In this document: piece by piece, positions 1 through 9,160 of the stretch
Layout of the letters: each line of letters opens with the position of its first letter
How positions within the stretch are numbered: position 1 is the stretch's first letter
Assembly: GCA_900176545.1 (NCBI GenBank)
Contig: FWXP01000007.1
Span: forward strand, 59,599 to 123,598
Origin: Oscillospiraceae bacterium
Lineage (GTDB): Bacteria > Bacillota > Clostridia > Saccharofermentanales > Saccharofermentanaceae
Reading direction: 5' to 3'
Length of the DNA: 64,000 bases
Made by a program: the position numbers and the translations under genes
The notes under the pieces: generated by a model
What the model saw: the letters and a program-made list of their open reading frames with translations, nothing else
The model's database searches: none
What the model was told of the DNA's origin: nothing

Positions 1-1467
1 CTTCATTACTGCCTTGTCGTCCTTATACTTCTCGAGCTTCTTGAGCTGATCTAGATCAGTTACCCAGGAGTCGTTGCCCAAAAGCTCAGTGATAAGAGCA
101 GCGAGCTCGGGATTACATGTACGGAGCCATCTTCTGGGAGTAACACCGTTCGTCTTGTTGGAGAACTTCTCGGGATAGATCTTGTACCAGTCCTTGAGAG
201 TCTCGTTCTTTAAGATCTCCGTATGGAGTGCAGCAACGCCGTTTACGGATCTTGAACCGTAGATAGCAAGCCATGCCATCTGGACCTTACCGTCGGATAA
301 GGGACTCATCTTGTCGATGAGCTCGGAATAGAGACCTGCCTCGTACATCTGAGCCCTGAACTGATTGTTGATGCCCTCGACGATCTCGAAGATCCTGGGG
401 AAGAGGAATCTGAAGATGGAGATATCCCACTTCTCGAGAGCCTCTGCCATGATGGTGTGGTTGGTATAGCAGAACGTCTCCTTGACGATCTCCCATGCGT
501 CTTCCCACTTCATGCCGTTCTCATCCACGAGGATCCTCATGAGCTCGGGGATACCGATAACGGGATGCGTATCGTTCAGCTGGATCGTATTGTACTTAGC
601 GAAGTCCTTCATGTTATCGCCGTGAACTGCCTTGTACTTCCTTACGATGTCCTGAAGTGAAGCGGATGTGAAGAAATACTGCTGTCTTACACGGAGCACC
701 TTACCGTCGTAGGATGTGTCGTTGGGATAGAGTACTCTCCAGATATCGTTTACTCTGTTTCTCTCGATAACGGCGTCATCGAATCTCTGTGAATTGAAGA
801 GATTGAAGTCGAACTCCTGTGCGGGCTCTGCCTTCCAGAGTCTTAACAGGTTGATATTCTTCGTGCCGTAACCCGTGATGGGCAGATCAAAAGGGATAGC
901 CCATACGTCGATATCGTTATAGTGGACCTTTACCTTCTCGTCGTATCTGGCGAGCGTGAAAGGATAGCCTCTCTCCATCCAGGAATCGGGATACTCCTTC
1001 TGGAAACCGTTCTCTATAGCCTGACGGAAGAGTCCGTATCTGTAGAGGATACCGTAGCCGTTAACGGGAAGGTTCAATGTAGCGCATGAATCAAGGAAAC
1101 ATGCTGCGAGTCTTCCGAGACCGCCGTTACCCAAAGCGGGGTCAGTCTCTTCCTCAAGGATATCCGTGATGTCGTAGCCGAAAGAAGCAAGCGCCTCCTT
1201 AGCCTGATCGTAGATACCGAGATTGACAAGGTTATTAAGGAGCGATCTTCCCTCAAGGAACTCAGCTGACAGGTAATGCGCCTGTCTTACCTTGGAATAC
1301 GCTTCCCTTGTGTCCTGGAAATTGTCTGAGATGAGCTCAACTACGCTCTTTGAAAGTGCTGTCCAATAATCACTAGCAGTAGCATTCTCGAGCGAAAGAC
1401 CTGTCTCAGCCCTTACGTGGGCCTGCATCTGTGCTTCAAGCATCTTAGCTGTTACAGTCTTTGCCAT
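1..1467 (-). CDS. glgP: Glycogen/starch/maltodextrin phosphorylase, N-terminal part (gene runs off the left edge)
   Basis: Phosphorolysis of alpha-1,4-glucans to glucose-1-phosphate in the cytoplasm. About 489 of the usual ~800 residues are present. The 3' part, including the pyridoxal-phosphate lysine region, lies outside the window. Seen in the translation: the family N-terminal stretch with AHYLSAEFLEGRSLLNNL, then DPALGNGGLGRLAACFLDS, the NDTHP segment and NKTNGVTPRRWL, all phosphorylase signatures in the right order. The start is the ATG at 1467, because an in-frame TAG lies seven codons upstream. The SD is weak: a G-rich stretch about 10-15 nt upstream, with a better AGGAGGG further away. 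It is transcribed divergently from the prepilin peptidase gene. The family call is firm. The natural substrate (glycogen or maltodextrin) cannot be told. Confidence 0.95.
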   Translation of the reverse strand, partial: MAKTVTAKMLEAQMQAHVRAETGLSLENATASDYWTALSKSVVELISDNFQDTREAYSKVRQAHYLSAEFLEGRSLLNNLVNLGIYDQAKEALASFGYDITDILEEETDPALGNGGLGRLAACFLDSCATLNLPVNGYGILYRYGLFRQAIENGFQKEYPDSWMERGYPFTLARYDEKVKVHYNDIDVWAIPFDLPITGYGTKNINLLRLWKAEPAQEFDFNLFNSQRFDDAVIERNRVNDIWRVLYPNDTSYDGKVLRVRQQYFFTSASLQDIVRKYKAVHGDNMKDFAKYNTIQLNDTHPVIGIPELMRILVDENGMKWEDAWEIVKETFCYTNHTIMAEALEKWDISIFRFLFPRIFEIVEGINNQFRAQMYEAGLYSELIDKMSPLSDGKVQMAWLAIYGSRSVNGVAALHTEILKNETLKDWYKIYPEKFSNKTNGVTPRRWLRTCNPELAALITELLGNDSWVTDLDQLKKLEKYKDDKAVMK

Positions 1468-1519
1468 AATGTTTACGTGACGCCCCTAAAAGGCGCTCCC
1501 TCCTCTTAAAATACATCTA

Positions 1520-1549
1520 ATTTTAACAGTTTTTTGATGTAACGGTCAA
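1520..1549 (-). promoter_or_regulatory. Putative sigma-A promoter of glgP
   Basis: On the minus strand a TTGACC -35 box (1544-1549) is followed after 18 nt by a TAAAAT -10 box (1520-1525), about 50 nt before the glgP start codon. Confidence 0.55.
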
Positions 1550-1630
1550 TTTTCAAACGTTACAATTGAAGCATGTCTGTACGGTTGATAATCGGCAATC
1601 TTTATATTACTATTTATTTGATTTTATTAA

Positions 1631-1636
1631 TATAAT
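1631..1636 (+). promoter_or_regulatory. Putative -10 box of the prepilin peptidase operon
   Basis: TATAAT lies 20 nt before the ATG at 1657, in a very AT-rich stretch. There is no good -35 box at 17 nt, so the promoter is only partly supported. A GCGGAG ribosome site follows. Confidence 0.35.
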
Positions 1637-1656
1637 AAAAGTGATGCGGAGAATTT

Positions 1657-2547
1657 ATGGATAAGATAACTTGGGCATTGATCGCCATAGTTGCCGGTGC
1701 AGTCATAGGCGCCGGACTTACTTACGTTTTTAAGAAACTCCCGGAGAAATGGCTACAGGATTATGATTATGATCCCAAGGCTCCCGACTTCAGGTTATCC
1801 AAGAGGATGAAGTTCATCCCCCACGGCGTCATCTCCGCAGCGCTTCTTGCCATCGCATATTCCGCGGCTATAGTCTGTGACCACGACGGATTCTTCCTGG
1901 GCGGAGCCAATCCCTACAGGCTCATCGCAGTACTCCTCGCATGGCCCGTTATCATAATGGTAGCCATGTCCGACAGGCTCAACAGGATAATCCCCGACGA
2001 ATTCTCCATCGCACTTCTTGTCATCGGTATCGGATCCACCATTGGCGATTGTCTCGTAAGAAGTCCCTGGCACTCCCCCTACGCAGCATGGTACGTGCCT
2101 TTGCTCAATCACGTTATCGCCGGTGTCGCAGGATTCGGCGTATTGTGGGTCATAGGCTTTCTCTCAGAGACATTCCTCGGTAAGGAAGGCATGGGAATGG
2201 GAGATATGAAGCTTCTTGGCGCATGCGGTATGCTCTGCGGCTGCTACGGCCTTATAGTAACTCTCTATGTAGGCATAATCCTCGGAGGCCTTTTTGCCAT
2301 CCCCCTCTTCATCCGTAAGAGGATAAGGATCGCAAGAGAGAATAAGATGATAAGAGAGAGCTCTGATCCTGTTGCTGCCAGAAGGGAACTTGCCAAGAAG
2401 AAGGCAAATATCCATTTCGCGGACGATCCCGATTATCTTGCTTTCGGACCGTTCCTCGCTCTTGGCGCAGGCGTATTCATCGCATTAGAACCCGTATGGC
2501 ACACTCAGCTCTTTGGTGTATTTGCCGCCATGGGAGTCTACTTCTGA
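1657..2547 (+). CDS. Prepilin peptidase, A24 aspartic membrane protease family
   Basis: Cleaves the short basic leader of type IV pilin-like proteins at the Gly-Phe junction in the membrane. 296 residues with several hydrophobic segments. The two aspartates expected of the family are visible: D106 in the SDRLNRIIPD segment (family form D-x5-IP-N/D), and D183 in GMGMGDMKLLG (family G-x-GD-x-KL). The N-terminal segment IGAGLTYVFKKLPEK resembles the first helix of PilD/GspO. The zinc-binding Cys pairs of the N-methylating domain are absent, so the ability to methylate is doubtful. It is the first gene of a three-gene run; the next starts 1 nt after its stop. Its likely substrates are the pilin-like proteins at 61.6-64.0 kb. 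That link is inference. Confidence 0.88.
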   Translation: MDKITWALIAIVAGAVIGAGLTYVFKKLPEKWLQDYDYDPKAPDFRLSKRMKFIPHGVISAALLAIAYSAAIVCDHDGFFLGGANPYRLIAVLLAWPVIIMVAMSDRLNRIIPDEFSIALLVIGIGSTIGDCLVRSPWHSPYAAWYVPLLNHVIAGVAGFGVLWVIGFLSETFLGKEGMGMGDMKLLGACGMLCGCYGLIVTLYVGIILGGLFAIPLFIRKRIRIARENKMIRESSDPVAARRELAKKKANIHFADDPDYLAFGPFLALGAGVFIALEPVWHTQLFGVFAAMGVYF

Positions 2548-2548
2548 T

Positions 2549-3547
2549 ATGGCGAATAATAATACTCCCCCGCTAAGTTCAATAATACGTTATCAATTCA
2601 GCAGGCCCTCCGTCACCAACTGGAGCTACCCTCTTATGGTCATGTCGATCCTTACGGCCGTCTTCTACGGCATAAGGGTACTTGCCAACAACGAGGCCTG
2701 TCCTTTCCCGCCCACATCGCTGATCGGATATACTTTCCTGTCGGTCTTGATGTCGCTGTGCGTCCTTCTGCTCCCCGGTTTCATTCTCTCTTCGGGGATC
2801 ACGGATCAGGTCGTAGGCAGAAATACGGGGGCAGGATCGCTTCTTCTGGCCGCATGTTCGGGTATCCCCCTCATGATGGTCACGACATCCATATATAACT
2901 TCACCGCCTGGATCGTATTAAGGCTCGGATCCTCCGTCATATTCCCCGCTTTCTTCTACCACGGAGGTACGGAGAGCAAGGCCGGCATGGCTCTTTCCAT
3001 ACTGGCAGACACTGTCGTTCCCGCGGCAGGCGCTTCGGTATTCTTCTTCGGTCTTCTCTGGTCCAGGTTCAGGAGCAGGGAGCGTTTCGTCGGATATATC
3101 ATCATCTCATGCGCATATATGCTCTATTCCATGGACTTTATCGCCGCAGGTTCGTTCTTTGTAGCGGGTCTCTGGTGTTGCTTCCTGAGGACCAAGACGG
3201 GCAATATCTTCTGTCCCTTCCTGGCACTTGTATCCTCAAGGCTGTCGATATTTCTCTTCGGCAATGCCATTACGAAGATCGATATTCTCAAGGTACAGAC
3301 CTATTCCGATATCGATTCCACTTTCTTCTACTCGTCCCTTCCCGCGCTCTTTATCGGCGTTATACTGATCTCATTCTTCATGAGGAGCCTTAACAGCTTC
3401 CGCGATGCATATGCAGATGACGAAGAGGAAGGCATATACGACAAGGTGATCCCCGCCTTTGATAAGGGGCTGAACCTGACCGTCATCACGGCAGGCATTA
3501 TATTAGCCGTATTGTGGATAATGATAATAAAAGGAGTTCACATCTGA
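2549..3547 (+). CDS. Multi-pass membrane protein, possibly a catalytically dead CPBP (CAAX protease/bacteriocin-processing) relative
   Basis: 332 residues, mostly hydrophobic, about eight likely membrane helices, and an acidic cytoplasmic patch (ADDEEE) before the last helix. I do not recognise it firmly. The segment from VVPAAGASVFFFGLLWSRFR through LRTKTGNIFCPFLAL follows the spacing of the CPBP/Abi core (family: PI-EE-xx-FRG-LL...H...N). However, the paired glutamates, the arginine and both histidines are missing, so if related it should not be a protease. The start is the ATG at 2549, one base after the prepilin peptidase stop. A TTG at 2513 would overlap the upstream gene. It overlaps the next gene by one base (TGATG), so the three genes are probably one transcript. 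Confidence 0.8.
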   Translation: MANNNTPPLSSIIRYQFSRPSVTNWSYPLMVMSILTAVFYGIRVLANNEACPFPPTSLIGYTFLSVLMSLCVLLLPGFILSSGITDQVVGRNTGAGSLLLAACSGIPLMMVTTSIYNFTAWIVLRLGSSVIFPAFFYHGGTESKAGMALSILADTVVPAAGASVFFFGLLWSRFRSRERFVGYIIISCAYMLYSMDFIAAGSFFVAGLWCCFLRTKTGNIFCPFLALVSSRLSIFLFGNAITKIDILKVQTYSDIDSTFFYSSLPALFIGVILISFFMRSLNSFRDAYADDEEEGIYDKVIPAFDKGLNLTVITAGIILAVLWIMIIKGVHI

Positions 3548-4746
3548 TGGACAACGAGAGATACGCCAGAGACAAAGCCGCCGTAGTGGCTATGACCAAA
3601 TATATACTCATGACAGCTATAGCAGTCGTGGTGCTTATCTTCGCCACCAAGCTGGTATCCGTACTGGTGCCTTTCCTTATAGGCTTTCTTCTGTCCAAGA
3701 CCAGTATCGCCCTGGCAGATCCGGTGGCAAGGTCCTACAAGGGCAATAAGCCCCGGGCATTGATCAGAAAGAGAGCGGCTATCGTCGTCTACGTTATCCT
3801 TCTTATATTTATAGCTATATTCTGCGTATGGGGCGTCGCAACACTGCTGTCTCAGATGAGCAGGGCTCTTAATACCGTGTCTCACCTTGCAGAGACCTTC
3901 GATCCCATGGAGCTCGGAAGTGATCTCATGTCCAGGATGTCCGCGGAGAACGGCGGATTCCTTACCCCTGATATGATCGCATCCATCAAGAGCAATATCG
4001 CTTCCGTATGGCAGGACAGCATGTCGGCTATCCCCGCTCTCATATCCGCATTCCTTTCGTCGCTCCTAAGTGCAGTGAGCAGTATCCCCTACTGGATATT
4101 CGTTATCATCTGCGTCATATTGAGCGGCTACTACTTCATAAACGACGGTTACCACGTACTTCGCTTCTACATGAAGAACGTACCTAACAGAGCCTTCAAG
4201 CTCAAGGCATTATCGCTTATCAACGATCTGTCTGTGACTCTCTTCAGAGCCCTGGGCGGATATATCCTGCTCCTTCTCATGACAACTGCAGAAGCATGGT
4301 TCGCCTTCCATCTGGCAGGAGTTGACTACGCCGTTATCCTGGCCCTGATCACGGGTATCATCGACTTTATGCCCGTACTCGGCATCAGCGCTACCATGAT
4401 CCCCGTCATGATCTACTGTGCGCTTCACGGCAATTACAGGAGCGTTGTGATCCTCGCCGTGGCTATGGGCGTCATGACCGTAGTAAGAAGGCTCGCAGAA
4501 CCTCCGATACTCGGAAAGTCACTTCACCTGCACCCTCTTCTCATGCTCCTGGGCATGGCTATCGGTGTATATGTATGGGGACCTATCGGATTCCTTCTGG
4601 GACCTACTGTCATGATCATCATCATCGACGTAGTAAAGGTATTCGGATTGGACAAGAAATTCATGGAATTCTTCTCAAGGATCCTCGGCAACTTCATGAA
4701 GCAGCCGGAGAGCGAGAAGAAAGCACCTTCGAAGAAAAAAGATTAA
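3547..4746 (+). CDS. AI-2E family transporter (YtvI/PerM-like permease)
   Basis: 399 residues with the AI-2E layout: two N-terminal helices (KYILMTAIAVVVLIF, then FLIGFLLSK), a long amphipathic stretch, then a cluster of C-terminal helices with GIIDFMPVLGISATMIPV and RRLAEPPILGKSLHLHPLL, both typical of the family. The family is broad (AI-2 exporter TqsA, sporulation protein YtvI, Na+/H+ antiporters), so the substrate is unknown. The start is set at the ATG at 3547, which overlaps the previous stop (TGATG) and has an AAGGAG site 10 nt upstream. A GTG at 3514 lies before this SD and is less likely. A lysine-rich tail ends in the U32 gene, whose stop codon overlaps its own on the other strand. 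Confidence 0.88.
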   Translation: MDNERYARDKAAVVAMTKYILMTAIAVVVLIFATKLVSVLVPFLIGFLLSKTSIALADPVARSYKGNKPRALIRKRAAIVVYVILLIFIAIFCVWGVATLLSQMSRALNTVSHLAETFDPMELGSDLMSRMSAENGGFLTPDMIASIKSNIASVWQDSMSAIPALISAFLSSLLSAVSSIPYWIFVIICVILSGYYFINDGYHVLRFYMKNVPNRAFKLKALSLINDLSVTLFRALGGYILLLLMTTAEAWFAFHLAGVDYAVILALITGIIDFMPVLGISATMIPVMIYCALHGNYRSVVILAVAMGVMTVVRRLAEPPILGKSLHLHPLLMLLGMAIGVYVWGPIGFLLGPTVMIIIIDVVKVFGLDKKFMEFFSRILGNFMKQPESEKKAPSKKKD

Positions 4747-6005
4747 GAATTAGGAAGTATTCCCTCGTCCTTATCGCCGTCACGGCTCAGAAATGTCCCG
4801 GGCGGAAGGTCTATCTGCCTTGAAGGCTTCATAAGGAACTTCATCTGAGGATGAGGGACCGACTCCAGAGGATTCATATCCAGATCGTAGATCTCAGCTG
4901 CAGCGACAGGCTCTTCCCATCCGTCAGGCTTTAATACATTAAGCGTATCGCCTCTGTAGAGCTTATTTCTCTGGCTGACGATATACATGCCCGTCTTCTC
5001 GTCGGTACCTTCCACTACACCTACTACGAATGCAGGCTTGTTATAGGTCCTCTCAGAGCCGATCTGGGCATTATCTATAGGTTTATCGAAGAAGAATCCC
5101 GTAGCATAGTCCCTGTGGACTACCTTATCTAAGAGCTCGAGCCACTTGGCGTCGGTCTTATAACCTTCGGGATCCTTGAGATAGAGGTCTACTGCCTCTC
5201 TATATACCTTTGTAGTAGCGGCAGCATAGTATGCGCCCTTTATCCTTCCCTCGATCTTAAAGCTGTTGATACCGGCCTTCACCATCTCGGGAACATGCTC
5301 GATCATGCAGATATCATTGCTGCTGAGGATATATGTACCGTGTTCGTCCTGCTCTATGGGAAGCTTATCTTCAGGTCTTTTCTCCTCAGACAGGTAATAA
5401 CCCCATCTGCAGGGCTGAGCGCAGGCACCGCCGTTGGCTCTTCTTCCCGTGAAGTAATTGGAGAGGATGCATCTTCCCGAATAGGACATGCACATGGCAC
5501 CATGTATGAATGCCTCGAGCTCTAAGTCTTCGGGGATATTCTCTCTGATCTTTCTTATCTGCTCCAGAGAGCACTCCCTTGCAAGGACGATCCTCTTGGC
5601 GCCCTGCTCATACCAGAAACGGCAGGCTTCGCTGTTAGTAACGCTCGCCTGTGTGGATATATGAAGCTCTAAGTCGGGAGCGACTTTCTTTGCTCTGGAG
5701 AAGATGCCGGGATCCGAGATCAGTACCGCGTCAGCCTTGGCTTCGTGTGCCACATAGTCGATCTCGTCGTCTACTCTCCTGATATCGTCCTCTAAGGCAA
5801 GGATATTCATGGTAACGTAGCACTTTACGCCTCTGTCGTGTGCATATGCTACGGCCTGCTTCATATCATCGTGTTCAAAATTCCCGGAAAAGGTTCTAAG
5901 TCCGAAGTTCTTTCCGGACATATATACCGCATCGGCACCGTAGGCGATGGCGGTCTTCAGCTTATCCATATCCCCTGCGGGGCTCAATACTTCAGGTATA
6001 AACAT
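4743..6005 (-). CDS. U32 family peptidase / TrhP-like tRNA U34 hydroxylation protein
   Basis: 420 residues. The N-terminus EVLSPAGDMDKLKTAIAYGA and the U32 signature ELEAFIHGAMCMSYSGRC, followed by GGACAQPCRWGYYL, identify the family. The four cysteines of this region are the usual ligands of its Fe-S cluster. Relatives in Bacillus (YrrN/YrrO) and E. coli (YegQ/TrhP) take part in prephenate-dependent 5-hydroxylation of U34 in tRNA, and older annotations call them collagenases. A tRNA role is the likelier one here, but it is inferred from the family. A lone gene suggests a one-protein form of the pair found in Bacillus. It follows mltG by 3 nt, with an AGAAGG ribosome site inside the mltG tail. 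Confidence 0.88.
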   Translation of the reverse strand: MFIPEVLSPAGDMDKLKTAIAYGADAVYMSGKNFGLRTFSGNFEHDDMKQAVAYAHDRGVKCYVTMNILALEDDIRRVDDEIDYVAHEAKADAVLISDPGIFSRAKKVAPDLELHISTQASVTNSEACRFWYEQGAKRIVLARECSLEQIRKIRENIPEDLELEAFIHGAMCMSYSGRCILSNYFTGRRANGGACAQPCRWGYYLSEEKRPEDKLPIEQDEHGTYILSSNDICMIEHVPEMVKAGINSFKIEGRIKGAYYAAATTKVYREAVDLYLKDPEGYKTDAKWLELLDKVVHRDYATGFFFDKPIDNAQIGSERTYNKPAFVVGVVEGTDEKTGMYIVSQRNKLYRGDTLNVLKPDGWEEPVAAAEIYDLDMNPLESVPHPQMKFLMKPSRQIDLPPGTFLSRDGDKDEGILPNS

Positions 6006-6008
6006 ATA

Positions 6009-7205
6009 TCAGCCTTCTACCGTAGTCTCTTCCTGCTCTTCAGCGGAAAATTCTGTCTCGACTACGCCTGCATCGATCTGCGCCCAGGCATCCTGATACA
6101 TGGCAACATTGGCATTATGCTCAGCCTCTGTAACGGCATAAGCCGTTCCGCCGTCACCTGTAGCACAGAAATAGAAATAGTTACAGTTAGGCTCGGGATA
6201 TAAAGCTGCCTGGATGGCATCAAGACCCGGCATACAGATAGGTCCCGGAGGAAGTCCCGGGTACATAAATGTATTATAAGGATTATCCATCTGCAGATCA
6301 TCATAGGTAAGGACCATACGGGGCTCATCGCCGTTCATCTGACGGATATAATTGACCGTGGCATCAGAAGCGAGATAATGGAAGCTCTCGTCTTCCGAAG
6401 CAAGACGGTTATGGAATACCGCAGAGATATACATCATATCCATGGAACGGCTCGTCTCGGTCTGTATGATCGAAGCAAGCGTGATGACCTCATCAAGGGA
6501 CATTCCGATAGCCTCTGCACGCTCATAGTACTCGTCGTAGAGCTTAGCGTTGGTATTATTCAGGAATGTATTGATTATGGTCTCGGGACTGGCATTGATA
6601 TCGAATTCGTACGTATCCGGGAAGAGATAACCTGACAGGACGTGATCACGGTCCTCCGTAAGGTTGATCTGGGATACGAATCTGTAATCGACGAAAAGAT
6701 TGGGAGAATCCATGCACTCATCCATCTCGGCATCGTCAAAGGTCAGACCTGCTTCGTGAAGCCTTACCTTGATCTCCTCGTAAGTGATGCCCTCAGGGAA
6801 AGTAACATATACGCTGCTTGCCTTCTGGGTCAGGAGATACATGATCTCATCGTATGTAAGTCCGGGGATCAGGTAGTGAGTACCTGCCATATAGGCACCG
6901 TCAAATCCGTTGATCTTACTCATGAGAGAGAATACGAGAGTATTGTCTATAAGGCCCAGTTCAAAGAGATTATCCGCGATATCGGATGTCATATCACCCT
7001 GCTTGATGACAAGAGGAACTGCGCCTTCGGTGTCCTCGTCGATGACAAGGGTACCGTCAGCGATGCTCTGCTCAAGCACCTCAAATCTCTTCTCCTGCGC
7101 GATGACGTAGTTATAACCGAACAGAACGCCGCTTACAACAAAGAAGCTCAAAAGCAGCAATACTGCTAGTATCCTCAGAGCGATCCTGACTTTCTTTGAC
7201 AGCAT
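6009..7205 (-). CDS. mltG: Endolytic murein transglycosylase MltG (YceG-like)
   Basis: Cuts nascent glycan strands outside the membrane and is thought to set chain ends during peptidoglycan synthesis. 398 residues: a cationic N-terminus, one membrane anchor (about 8-32), a LysM-like region (about 65-130), then the YceG core with HVLSGYLFPDTYEF, ITLASIIQTETSR, FHNRL, NPYNTFMYPGLPPGPICMPG and a YFYFCATGDGG tail. Most of the catalytic region is intact, with E250 in the QTET stretch. The glutamate that usually sits two residues earlier (SIxExE in many relatives) is Gln248. The start ATG has a GAAAGGA site. It is the middle gene of typA-mltG-U32, all on the minus strand with short gaps. Confidence 0.92.
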   Translation of the reverse strand: MLSKKVRIALRILAVLLLLSFFVVSGVLFGYNYVIAQEKRFEVLEQSIADGTLVIDEDTEGAVPLVIKQGDMTSDIADNLFELGLIDNTLVFSLMSKINGFDGAYMAGTHYLIPGLTYDEIMYLLTQKASSVYVTFPEGITYEEIKVRLHEAGLTFDDAEMDECMDSPNLFVDYRFVSQINLTEDRDHVLSGYLFPDTYEFDINASPETIINTFLNNTNAKLYDEYYERAEAIGMSLDEVITLASIIQTETSRSMDMMYISAVFHNRLASEDESFHYLASDATVNYIRQMNGDEPRMVLTYDDLQMDNPYNTFMYPGLPPGPICMPGLDAIQAALYPEPNCNYFYFCATGDGGTAYAVTEAEHNANVAMYQDAWAQIDAGVVETEFSAEEQEETTVEG

Positions 7206-7239
7206 ATGATCCTTTCAAATCCCTTAAGGATGTGCCGGA

Positions 7240-9075
7240 TTACTTCTTCTTGGCACGATCCTTCATACGAAGATCCGTATTGAGGATCTTCTTCCTGAGG
7301 CGGATGCTCTTGGGAGTAACCTCACAAAGCTCATCGTCCTCAACGATCTCAAGGCACTGCTCAAGGCTGTAGTTCAAAGGAGGTGTAAGACGCATAGCAT
7401 CGTCAGAACCTGCTGCACGCATGTTGGTAACATGCTTCTTCTTGCAGACGTTAACTGTTATATCTTCAGGCTTGGGATTGATACCGACGATCATACCTTC
7501 GTAGACCGGAGTTCCCGCACCGATAAGAAGCGCTCCTCTGTCCTGTGCATTGTACAGGCCGTATGTCATGGCGTCACCGCTCTCGAAAGCTACGAGTACA
7601 CCGTGAGTTCTTGTCTCGATCTCGCCGGCATAGGGCTCAAAGCCACTGATGACGCTGTTCATTATACCATTGCCCTTAGTGTCGGTCAAAAACTCGGTCC
7701 TGTATCCGATAAGTCCTCTGGAGGGGATACGGAACTCAAGACGGGAATATCCCTTGTCGGGAGGGAGCATGTTGAGAAGCTCTGCCTTACGTCTTCCGAG
7801 CTTCTCCATAACAGGTCCTACGAAGTCTTCGGGAACGTCGATGATAAGGTCCTCGACGGGCTCACATGTAACGCCGTCTACTTCCTTCATGATGACCTGA
7901 GGCTTACCTACCTGGAACTCATATCCTTCTCTTCTCATTGTCTCGATAAGGATGGAAAGGTGAAGCTCACCTCTTCCCTTTACAACGAATGCCTCTGTAG
8001 TATCAGTCTCTTCAACACGCATGGAGACGTTTGTCTCAACTTCCTTGAAGAGCCTGTCTCTTAAGTGTCTTGAAGTAACGAACTTACCCTCTTGACCGGC
8101 AAAGGGGCTGTCGTTGACGGAGAACGTCATGGCGATAGTAGGCTCATCGATATTTACGAAAGGCAGTGCTTCGGGAGTAGATGCATCGCAGATAGTATCA
8201 CCGATATTGATCTCAGGGATACCTGCAACACATACGATCTCACCGACGGAAGCCGAATCGATCTCCTGACGTCCGAGACCGTTGAACCTTAAGAGCTTAA
8301 CGATCCTGGAATTTGTCTTGCCGTCTTCATTATATGTAACAACGCAAACATTCTGGTTCTGAGCGATAGTACCTCTCTCTACACGTCCGATGGCGATCCT
8401 TCCGATATAGGGATCGGAATCGATGTTGGATACGAGGAGCTGCAAAGGAGCCTCAGTATCGCCCTCGGGGCAGGGTGTATTCTCTACTACGGCATCAAGA
8501 AGAGGCTGGAAGTCGAGCTGCTTGCCTTCCTCGTACTCCTTAAGATCCGTAGTAGCGATACCGAGCTTACCTGAAGTGTAGATGATAGGGAATTCGAGCT
8601 GGTCGTCATCTGCGCCGAGCTCGATAAAGAGATCGAGTACCATGTCAACGACCTGGTTGGGACGTCCGTCGGGACGGTCGATCTTGTTGATACAAACGAT
8701 AGGCTTAAGGCCCATCTCGAGTGCCTTACGAAGAACGAATCTCGTCTGGGGCATGGGACCGTCGAAGGAATCAACAACGAGGAGAACCGCGTCTACCATC
8801 TTAAGTACTCGCTCAACCTCACCACCGAAGTCGGCGTGTCCGGGAGTATCTACGACGTTGATCCTGATGTCCTTATACTGAATGGCAGTATTCTTGGCAA
8901 GGATAGTGATACCTCTTTCTCTCTCGAGATCGTTACTGTCCATTACCTGCTCAACGATCTGCTCGTTCTCACGGTAGATACCTGCCTGCTTGAGCATGGA
9001 ATCGACGATAGTCGTCTTACCGTGGTCAACGTGTGCGATGATCGCGATGTTGCGCATATTCTCAATCTTAGCCAT
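7240..9075 (-). CDS. typA: Ribosome-associated translational GTPase TypA/BipA
   Basis: 611 residues, normal length. EF-G-like GTPase that binds the 70S ribosome and helps assembly and growth under stress. The G1 motif is AHVDHGKTT near residue 15-23. The effector loop [15 protein letters not shown], the G3 motif [15 protein letters not shown] and the G4 motif NKIDRPD all follow. The C-terminal TypA-specific part contains [34 protein letters not shown] and the basic tail [10 protein letters not shown]. The start has an AAGGAG site. It lies 85 nt downstream of der, with an AT-rich gap that may carry its own promoter. Confidence 0.97.
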   Translation of the reverse strand: MAKIENMRNIAIIAHVDHGKTTIVDSMLKQAGIYRENEQIVEQVMDSNDLERERGITILAKNTAIQYKDIRINVVDTPGHADFGGEVERVLKMVDAVLLVVDSFDGPMPQTRFVLRKALEMGLKPIVCINKIDRPDGRPNQVVDMVLDLFIELGADDDQLEFPIIYTSGKLGIATTDLKEYEEGKQLDFQPLLDAVVENTPCPEGDTEAPLQLLVSNIDSDPYIGRIAIGRVERGTIAQNQNVCVVTYNEDGKTNSRIVKLLRFNGLGRQEIDSASVGEIVCVAGIPEINIGDTICDASTPEALPFVNIDEPTIAMTFSVNDSPFAGQEGKFVTSRHLRDRLFKEVETNVSMRVEETDTTEAFVVKGRGELHLSILIETMRREGYEFQVGKPQVIMKEVDGVTCEPVEDLIIDVPEDFVGPVMEKLGRRKAELLNMLPPDKGYSRLEFRIPSRGLIGYRTEFLTDTKGNGIMNSVISGFEPYAGEIETRTHGVLVAFESGDAMTYGLYNAQDRGALLIGAGTPVYEGMIVGINPKPEDITVNVCKKKHVTNMRAAGSDDAMRLTPPLNYSLEQCLEIVEDDELCEVTPKSIRLRKKILNTDLRMKDRAKKK

Positions 9076-9160
9076 AGAATACTCCTTATTTCTTATAAAA
9101 ATCCTTATCTATTTTCCTACTAATAAAGGTCAAATATTACTCGACATATTACACAAAATA

